A DNA stretch of 64,000 nt. Source: Chersky-840 sp036511675. GTDB taxonomy: Bacteria; Actinomycetota; Acidimicrobiia; Acidimicrobiales; UBA8190. Each line of letters opens with the position of its first letter. The stretch's first letter is position 1. The translations under genes were made by a program, and so were the position numbers. The notes beneath the pieces were generated by a model. It did no database searches and was not told the origin of the DNA. It worked only from the letters and a program-made list of their open reading frames with translations. The stretch covers positions 1 through 64,000 of the forward strand of contig DATCBU010000097.1 in NCBI GenBank assembly GCA_036511675.1. The letters run 5' to 3'. Shown here one piece after another: positions 59,004 to 64,000 of this stretch.

Positions 59004-59939
59004 GTGATCCGGGCCCCTGAGGGCACCGGCGAGCCGGCGCGCACTTCGGGGACGTTGCGAGCGTCCGACGACGACCGTGACGCCACGATCGGCGTGCTGA
59101 ACGAGGCGGTCACGGTGGGTCGTCTCACCGCCGACGAGCACGCGGATCGCGTGGAGTCAGCCCTGCGGGCCCAGACGTTGGGCGAGCTCTCGGTCTTGAC
59201 GACAGATCTTGCATCACCTACGGCGAGGCTCAGGGTGTCGATGCCGCGAGTCGTCGTCGCCGTGCTCGTCGTGATCGTGGCGGCAGTGACCGGCGTGCTC
59301 GTCGCCTCGCAGGGGACGTCGTCGCCGATCCAGACGACACGCAACCAGAGTGCGTCGCCATCGGACGGGTTCGTGGCCGCCGAACCGTCTCTTGCGGGAA
59401 GATTCTGCCGAGGTCTTCTGGCATCCCGAAGAAGCGAGCCCTCGGGGCCGTCGGTCCTGGGGACCGGACCGGCATCAGACCCGTGGGGCACCCAGACGAT
59501 CATCGTCCCGACACAACCATCGACTCGCTTCCTCCAGGACTTCGCTGCCGTCCGAAGTCTCGAAAACGCCACGTCGGTTGTCCAGATGGCCTGGCAGAAG
59601 AACGGGTATCAGTACTCGCAATTGACCCCACAATGCCTGACTGCCTACGACTCGCATTTCCAGTGGCAGTCCTCAGCCGACCCGAGTGCCGGCGCCGGGG
59701 CCGTCAGCGTCTCGTACGCGGATCGCCACAGCCTGCTGGCGGCGAGGTCCGACTCCGGAACCTGTTGGTACGAGCTGAACGTCATGGGCCCCGGTGACCC
59801 GATCATGGCCCAGGACGATCTGCCGTCGTATGGGGTCTTCTTCGCCAAGAGCAGCACAGGGTGTGCGGCCGACGCCGTACCCTCGGGCGCGGACTGGGAA
59901 TCTGCCGATCCCTTGCCACCACAGCTCACGCAGTCGTAG
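59004..59939 (+). CDS. DUF1707-domain membrane protein
   Basis: A 311-residue protein. Residues 15-70 form a DUF1707 (SHOCT-like) domain: LRASDDDRDATIGVLNEAVTVGRLTADEHADRVESALRAQTLGELSVLTTDL. One transmembrane helix follows (VVVAVLVVIVAAVTGVLVASQG), and about 210 residues lie outside the membrane with no recognised domain, ending with an extracellular segment containing four cysteines. The GTG at 59004 is in GAGGGTG. DUF1707 proteins in actinobacteria often sit next to regulators; here none is adjacent. Confidence 0.78.
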   Translation: MIRAPEGTGEPARTSGTLRASDDDRDATIGVLNEAVTVGRLTADEHADRVESALRAQTLGELSVLTTDLASPTARLRVSMPRVVVAVLVVIVAAVTGVLVASQGTSSPIQTTRNQSASPSDGFVAAEPSLAGRFCRGLLASRRSEPSGPSVLGTGPASDPWGTQTIIVPTQPSTRFLQDFAAVRSLENATSVVQMAWQKNGYQYSQLTPQCLTAYDSHFQWQSSADPSAGAGAVSVSYADRHSLLAARSDSGTCWYELNVMGPGDPIMAQDDLPSYGVFFAKSSTGCAADAVPSGADWESADPLPPQLTQS

Positions 59940-60019
59940 CCGGCTCACTCGGTCGTCACCGGCTCACCAATCGTGGCTGGCATTGTCGCCACCGGCGCGC
60001 CGCACTAGAAAGAGTCCAC

Positions 60020-60964
60020 ATGGTGGACCGCATCGACTACGACGAATTCGGGCTCTTCCACGAGAACGCCGAGGAGTACGGCCTGCCCTTCGACGCAGCA
60101 CCCGTCGTACGGCGCGTCTCGGTCGGCGTGGCACCGGGCCGGAGGTTGAGCGCCCTGGCCTGGGGTGACGGCGAGCCCCAGTTGGTGTTGTTGCACGGGG
60201 GGGCCCAGAACGCCCACACCTGGGACACCGTGGCGATGGCCCTCGACCGCCCCCTGGTGGCCGTCGACCTGCCGGGACACGGACACTCCGACGGACCGGG
60301 GGAGCGTCGCCACGGAGAACTCAGCGCACAGGGCAATGCCGTCGACGTGGCCGTGGCCGTGCGTCACCTCGCCCCGGACGCCCAGGCTGTGGTGGGGATG
60401 TCGCTCGGGGGGCTCACCACCATCGCATTGGCCGAGGAGGCGCCCGAACTGGTGGGGGCCATGGTGCTGGTCGACGTCTTGCCCGGGCTCAAAGGCGAGC
60501 GGTCCAGGCACATCGTCGACTTCGTGAACGGACCTCCCAGCTTCGCCAGTCTCGATGAGCTGCTGGAGTGGACGGTGCAGTTCAACCCCACCCGGTCCCA
60601 GGTGTCGCTCCGCCGCGGCATCCTGCACAATGCCGAACAGCAAGACGACGGGACGTGGGTGTGGCGCTGGGCCCGGCACCGGCCCATGCCGCAGGCCGGC
60701 GGACCGCTCCCAGGCGGAACCGAGGTGCACGGGGACACCCTTTTCGACGAGCTGTGGGACGCGCTGTCCTCGCTCACCGTGCCGCTCTTGTTGGTCCGAG
60801 GGATGCGACCTGACTCCGTCCTCGGGGACAAGGACGAGGCCGAACTTCGTCGGCGCCTGCCCGCGGCGCAGGTCGTCCATGTCGAGGACGCCGGCCACAG
60901 CGTCCAAGGCGACCAGCCCCTCGAGCTCGCAAGCCTCATCGAGGCATTCGTCTTCAGGAACTGA
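60020..60964 (+). CDS. Alpha/beta hydrolase
   Basis: A 314-residue hydrolase with oxyanion region LVLLHGGAQNAHTWD, nucleophile elbow GMSLGG (S128) and catalytic His H293 in EDAGHSVQ. The acid is probably in LRGMRPDSVLGD. It resembles MhpC/epoxide-hydrolase-like enzymes. AGAAAGAG precedes the ATG; TAGAAA at 60006 is a weak -10. A long antisense frame covers its 3' half on the minus strand (see the entry ending at 61290). The substrate is unknown. Confidence 0.82.
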   Translation: MVDRIDYDEFGLFHENAEEYGLPFDAAPVVRRVSVGVAPGRRLSALAWGDGEPQLVLLHGGAQNAHTWDTVAMALDRPLVAVDLPGHGHSDGPGERRHGELSAQGNAVDVAVAVRHLAPDAQAVVGMSLGGLTTIALAEEAPELVGAMVLVDVLPGLKGERSRHIVDFVNGPPSFASLDELLEWTVQFNPTRSQVSLRRGILHNAEQQDDGTWVWRWARHRPMPQAGGPLPGGTEVHGDTLFDELWDALSSLTVPLLLVRGMRPDSVLGDKDEAELRRRLPAAQVVHVEDAGHSVQGDQPLELASLIEAFVFRN

Positions 60965-61290
60965 TCCCCCCCGCAGGGGTTTGATTCAGCCCCGGGTCGG
61001 TGCTGCGCCACCAATTCGATCCACGTCACGCTCGAGGGTGGTCCCGTGATCCCGCCTCGGGCGAGCGCTTCGGCCAGTCGCCCTTGCATGAACCTGGCTT
61101 GATGCTCGGGTGTGTCCCACACCTCGATCACGACGAGGTCCCCGTTCTCGTCGAGCCCCGCGGCATGAGTCTGGAGCCCGTCGGGCCAGTCCCCCTCGCC
61201 GGTGTGGGGATCGATGCCCAATGCTGCATTGACGGCGTTGTATTCCTTGACGGTGACACCCTCGAACTCCAGGATGAGCTCGGCAGCCAT
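60364..61290 (-). CDS. Antibiotic-biosynthesis-monooxygenase-like protein, C-terminally extended
   Basis: The first 100 residues (61290 to about 60994) form a ferredoxin-like protein: ELILEFEGVTVKEYNAVNAALGI, DGLQTHAAG, LVVIEVWDTPEHQARFMQGRL and VTWIELVAQHRPG. Proteins of this kind normally end there. Here no stop follows, and the frame continues for 200 codons antisense to the alpha/beta hydrolase gene. A TGA lies one base out of frame just after the PG, so a frameshift near the end is likely, and the true gene is about 61290-60990. AGGGAG six bases before the ATG at 61290 sets the start. Confidence 0.6.
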   Translation of the reverse strand: MAAELILEFEGVTVKEYNAVNAALGIDPHTGEGDWPDGLQTHAAGLDENGDLVVIEVWDTPEHQARFMQGRLAEALARGGITGPPSSVTWIELVAQHRPGAESNPCGGDQFLKTNASMRLASSRGWSPWTLWPASSTWTTCAAGRRRRSSASSLSPRTESGRIPRTNKSGTVSEDSASHSSSKRVSPCTSVPPGSGPPACGMGRCRAQRHTHVPSSCCSALCRMPRRSDTWDRVGLNCTVHSSSSSRLAKLGGPFTKSTMCLDRSPLSPGKTSTSTMAPTSSGASSANAMVVSPPSDIPTTAWASGAR

Positions 61291-61391
61291 AGCCATCTCC
61301 CTGTGTGGACGCCGGATCGGCTTTGGCGCCGGGGCGGTCTCGGTCAGCCTGCCAGATCCGAGGCCCGGAGCGCTCAGCTCGGGATCACAAC

Positions 61392-61397
61392 TATCTT
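61392..61397 (+). promoter_or_regulatory. Leaderless -10 hexamer TATCTT
   Basis: TATCTT ends 7 bases before the GTG at 61405 and 4 before the adjacent ATG at 61402. Both codons are in frame, so the start is leaderless at one of them. Confidence 0.45.
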
Positions 61398-61401
61398 GGG
61401 C

Positions 61402-62613
61402 ATGGTGGCACCAGCGGTCAATCGGTGGCCACGGGTCGCCACGGTGGCGGTGTTCCTGGCCCATGGGTTGTTGTTCGCGTCGTGGACGGCGCACATTCCC
61501 CACGTCAAGTCACACCTGCACCTGAGCAACGCCGGGCTGGGAGTGGCGCTGTTGGGTGCTCCTTTGGGATCGGTGTCGGCGATGCTCCTGTCCGCTCGCC
61601 TGCTTCCCCATTTCGGCAGCAGGGCCATGGTCCGGGTCGGGCTGCTGGGCTACTGCGCCGCCGGGGTCTTCGTCGGCCTCGCCGGTTCTCTGGGGGCACT
61701 GTTCATCGCCATGTTCGTGTGGGGAGCCTTCCAGGGCGCCCTCGACGTCTCCATGAACACCCAGGCCGTGGCGGTGGAGCGGGAATGTCGGCGTCCCCTC
61801 ATGTCGGGGTTCCACGGATGCTGGAGCATCGGCGCCCTTGCGGGCGCTGGATTGGGGGTCATCGGTGTCGCCGTGGGCCTGTCGTTGAGTCTCCAACTTC
61901 TGGTCCTCGGCGCCCTCGTTCTCGTGGTCGTGGGCAGCCTCACGCCCCGGATGCTCCCCGAGACCACACCGTCGACCCGGACTCGTAGCGTCGGGCGCCC
62001 GTCGGTCCTCCGTCTGTCGCGGCCCGTGCTCGTGCTGGGAGCCATCGCCTTCGCGTCCATGCTGTGTGAGGGCGCCAGTGCTGATTGGGCCGCGGTCTAC
62101 CTGCGCGGTCCGCTCCATTCCAGCGCCACCACGGCGGGTTTCGGCTATGCGGCATTCATGCTGACGATGGTGGCGATCCGCTTGTCGGGGAACCGTCTGC
62201 TCGCCCGGTTCCGGGCCCGCGTCGTCCTTCCCGTCCTGGCAGGGATCGCCACCACCGGATTCGTTGCCGGACTGATCGGCGATCGCGATGGCAGTGCCAT
62301 CGCCGGCTTCGCCTGCCTGGGGATCGGTCTGGGCCTGATCGTCCCCACCGTGTTCAGCGCGGCGGGGAGGCTTCCCGGACTCAATCCCGGCACCGCCATC
62401 GCCACGGTCTCGGCCTGCGGATGGCTCGGGTTCGTGTGCGGGCCACCCCTGATCGGGGGGCTCGCCTCGGCCACGTCGCTTCCCGTGGCGCTCGGCCTGC
62501 TACCCGTGCTCACGACCGGCATCGTCGTCTCGACCGGGCTGGCAATGGCCCTGCGCCACGAGCCATCGGGCGTGATGCCCAAGGCTGGGGTACGACCAGA
62601 TCATTCCGCCTGA
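61402..62613 (+). CDS. MFS transporter (YbjJ-like)
   Basis: A 403-residue carrier with 12 transmembrane helices. The segment SMNTQAVAVERECRRPLMSGFHGCWSIGALAGAGLG, with short intervening loops, is the pattern of YbjJ-like MFS proteins. The second half holds FGYAAFMLTMVAIRLSGNRLLARFRARVVLPVL, the second motif-A loop. The transported substrate is unknown. The start (ATG 61402 or GTG 61405) fits a leaderless promoter. The tail is a short charged segment. Confidence 0.85.
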   Translation: MVAPAVNRWPRVATVAVFLAHGLLFASWTAHIPHVKSHLHLSNAGLGVALLGAPLGSVSAMLLSARLLPHFGSRAMVRVGLLGYCAAGVFVGLAGSLGALFIAMFVWGAFQGALDVSMNTQAVAVERECRRPLMSGFHGCWSIGALAGAGLGVIGVAVGLSLSLQLLVLGALVLVVVGSLTPRMLPETTPSTRTRSVGRPSVLRLSRPVLVLGAIAFASMLCEGASADWAAVYLRGPLHSSATTAGFGYAAFMLTMVAIRLSGNRLLARFRARVVLPVLAGIATTGFVAGLIGDRDGSAIAGFACLGIGLGLIVPTVFSAAGRLPGLNPGTAIATVSACGWLGFVCGPPLIGGLASATSLPVALGLLPVLTTGIVVSTGLAMALRHEPSGVMPKAGVRPDHSA

Positions 62614-62639
62614 CGCTTCACGAGTCCGAGCGTGACACA

Positions 62640-62665
62640 TGGTTGCAGTCACTGGTTGCAGTCAC
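62640..62665. repeat. 13-bp tandem repeat TGGTTGCAGTCAC
   Basis: Two exact copies follow each other in the gap between the MFS gene and the methyltransferase remnant. They may be operator half-sites or a replication-slippage product. The sequence TTGCAGTCAC is not a known operator to me. Confidence 0.6.
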
Positions 62666-62696
62666 CGGGCGCCGATGCAAGAGTGCCCGCGTGCCG

Positions 62697-63020
62697 ATGA
62701 TCTACTTCGACGAGCGGATTGCCGCCAGGTACGACACGGACTCCTCGGAAATGTTCGACCCCGCTTTGACGCTCGACCTGATGACGCGGATCGCCGGCAT
62801 GGCGTTGCGGGAACGCTGGAGTGGCTGGGCCCGCGAGCCCTTCACCGGTGAGAGCACGTCGCACGTCTCGGTGTGGGAGAAGACGGCGGAGAAATTCAGA
62901 GCGAGCCGCACCGCAGGTCAAGAGTGCGCGAGTGGAGAGCGGAGGTGTCGATGCAGGCCGAGACCGGGTACTTCGACCATGGGGGCAGAGACGATGTGCT
63001 CGGTGGGGGAGCGCGGATGA
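62697..63020 (+). pseudogene. Class I methyltransferase remnant with internal deletion
   Basis: The frame joins two pieces of a SAM-dependent methyltransferase: an N-terminal IYFDERIAARYDTDSSEMFD and, only 20 residues later, the C-terminal LRERWSGWAREPFTGESTSH ending in VWEK. The SAM-binding GxGxG region normally between them is absent. Homology ends near 62882; the frame then runs on to a stop at 63018-63020, overlapping the start of the downstream hydrolase gene. I interpret it as a non-functional gene shortened by an in-frame deletion. Confidence 0.68.
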
Positions 63021-63904
63021 TCCCCGTGACCACGCCCCGGGGCCCCTATCGGGTGTGGACCAAGCGCGTCGGCAACAATCCCGACATCAAGCTGCTGCTC
63101 CTCCACGGCGGGCCGGGAGCGACCCACGAGTACTTCGAGGCGTGTGACAGCTACCTGCCGGCCGCCGGGATCGAGTACTACTACTACGACCAGCTCGGAT
63201 CGGCCTACAGCGATCAGCCTGAACATCCCGACCTGTGGGAGACCGATCGCTTCGTCGAGGAGGTCGAGCAGGTCCGACAGGTGTTGGGCCTCGATGAAGG
63301 GAACTTCTTCCTGCTGGGGCATTCCTGGGGAGGGATCCTCGCCATCGAGTATGCGCTTCGCTATCAGCGCAACCTCAAGGGGCTCGTGATCTCCAACATG
63401 ATGTCCAGCATCCCGGCGTACAACAGGTATGCCGAGACCGTCTTGATGCCGGCCATGGACCAAGACGCCCTCGCCGAGATCAAAGACCTCGAGGCCCATG
63501 GAGACATCGATGATCCCCGGTATATGGAGCTGCTCACGGCGCACCATTACGTCCACCATGTGCTTCGGATGCCGGCCGAGGACTGGCCTGAGCCGGTCGA
63601 CCGGTCCTTCGCCCACATCAACCAGGCGGTCTATGTCCCCATGCAAGGCCCGAGTGAGTTGGGGGCGAGCGGGAGGCTGGCGGAGTGGGATCGAACCGCG
63701 GATCTGGAGCGCATCGACGTGCCCACGCTCGTGATCGGCGCCCAGCACGACACTATGGACCCGCAGTACCTGGAGATGATGTCCACCACGCTGCCACACG
63801 GCACGTACCTGCACTGCCCTGACGGCAGCCACATGGCGATGTACGACGACCAGGACCGCTATTTCGAGGGCCTCGTCCACTTCCTCCTCGGATCCCCCCG
63901 GTGA
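62951..63904 (+). CDS. Proline iminopeptidase-like alpha/beta hydrolase
   Basis: A 317-residue enzyme of the proline-iminopeptidase group, releasing N-terminal proline or amino acids from peptides. The oxyanion motif is HGGPGATHEYF, the nucleophile elbow GHSWGG (S125), an Asp in IGAQHDTMDP and the His H294 in PDGSHMAMY. The cap contains YRYAETVLMP-like helices. The ATG at 62951 follows GGAGGTGTCG. Distinguishing it from other amidohydrolases in this group would need assays. Confidence 0.85.
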   Translation: MQAETGYFDHGGRDDVLGGGARMIPVTTPRGPYRVWTKRVGNNPDIKLLLLHGGPGATHEYFEACDSYLPAAGIEYYYYDQLGSAYSDQPEHPDLWETDRFVEEVEQVRQVLGLDEGNFFLLGHSWGGILAIEYALRYQRNLKGLVISNMMSSIPAYNRYAETVLMPAMDQDALAEIKDLEAHGDIDDPRYMELLTAHHYVHHVLRMPAEDWPEPVDRSFAHINQAVYVPMQGPSELGASGRLAEWDRTADLERIDVPTLVIGAQHDTMDPQYLEMMSTTLPHGTYLHCPDGSHMAMYDDQDRYFEGLVHFLLGSPR

Positions 63905-63947
63905 GGACGATTTCCCCTCGACCACGTCCCAGAGGGGCGTGTCGACG

Positions 63948-63953
63948 TATGCT
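63948..63953 (+). promoter_or_regulatory. Leaderless -10 hexamer TATGCT
   Basis: TATGCT ends 7 bases before the GTG at 63961, the same geometry as the other leaderless genes here. Confidence 0.5.
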
Positions 63954-63960
63954 CGTCTCG

Positions 63961-64000
63961 GTGAAGAAGCGAGCCCTGTCGGCGTGTGGTGCCATGACGG
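63961..64000 (+). CDS. Start of an exported protein (cut by window end)
   Basis: Only 13 codons are visible: GTG then KKRALSACGAMT. The basic start followed by a turn to small and hydrophobic residues looks like the beginning of a signal peptide, possibly of a lipoprotein. A leaderless TATGCT supports it. Nothing can be said of its function. Confidence 0.5.
   Translation, partial: MKKRALSACGAMT

Noticed and set aside
62640..62665. Attachment site of a mobile element
   Set aside because: The 13-bp direct repeat is tandem, not flanking a segment, and no integrase, transposase or tRNA is nearby.

Overview
The window is a high-GC, gene-dense bacterial chromosome segment. GTG and TTG starts are frequent, 4-base start/stop overlaps (GTGA, ATGA) are common, and many genes carry a TAnnnT hexamer 6-8 bases before the start codon with no Shine-Dalgarno sequence (leaderless transcription). 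Gene content includes F420-linked enzymes (two Ddn-like proteins, two LLM-class oxidoreductases), a WS/DGAT acyltransferase, a BldD-like regulator and a mycobacterial-style steroid side-chain operon. Together these point to an actinobacterium. The mix of acyl-CoA enzymes and small unassigned proteins would fit the Acidimicrobiia, but that placement is inference. I see no rRNA, tRNA, CRISPR array, insertion sequence or phage gene.

Layout. 1-7.4 kb: secreted and lipid-anchored proteins, a FadD3-like CoA ligase with a zinc alcohol dehydrogenase, an N-acetylmuramoyl-L-alanine amidase, and a small-membrane-protein cluster (zinc ribbon/RDD, DUF2752, zinc ribbon/DUF4190). 7.6-25.8 kb: WS/DGAT, F420-dependent nitroreductase-like proteins, a Gfo/Idh/MocA oxidoreductase, a large alpha/beta hydrolase with internal repeats, a secreted beta-helix protein, an operon of a sphingosine-phosphate-lyase-like PLP enzyme, an FGGY kinase and an MFS carrier, a BldD-like regulator, an aldo/keto reductase, a HAD phosphatase, a GH1 beta-glucosidase and a 5'-3' exonuclease. 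25.9-31.8 kb: a tightly packed operon (CoA ligase, tandem EthD-like protein, SDR, ThuA-like protein, two dimeric alpha/beta-barrel proteins, methyltransferase) whose substrate I cannot name. It is the best candidate for an undescribed pathway.

31.9-41.9 kb: L,D-transpeptidase, SRPBCC, PLDc_N and alpha/beta-hydrolase genes, a haloalkane-dehalogenase-like enzyme, an ABC transporter whose ATPase carries a cyclic-nucleotide-binding domain, a TPR protein, a COG4280-like membrane protein, and two damaged genes. 41.9-58.9 kb: acyl-CoA metabolism. Here lie a thiolase with a CoA ligase, a tandem acyl-CoA dehydrogenase pair, two LLM oxidoreductases and a CYP125/CYP142-like P450. Divergent from the P450 is an operon equivalent to the mycobacterial igr locus (fadE29-chsH2-fadE28-chsH1-ltp2), which removes the last three carbons of the cholesterol side chain. 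Three sites matching or nearly matching the KstR box TnnAACnnGTTnnA sit before the P450, the igr-like operon and the acyl-CoA dehydrogenase pair, suggesting one steroid-responsive regulon. 59-64 kb: a DUF1707 protein, alpha/beta hydrolases, an MFS carrier, a methyltransferase remnant, and the first codons of a gene that continues beyond the window.

Start sites were chosen from Shine-Dalgarno sequences, leaderless -10 hexamers and overlap with neighbours. Function calls rest on motifs and recognisable family sequence, not on database searches.
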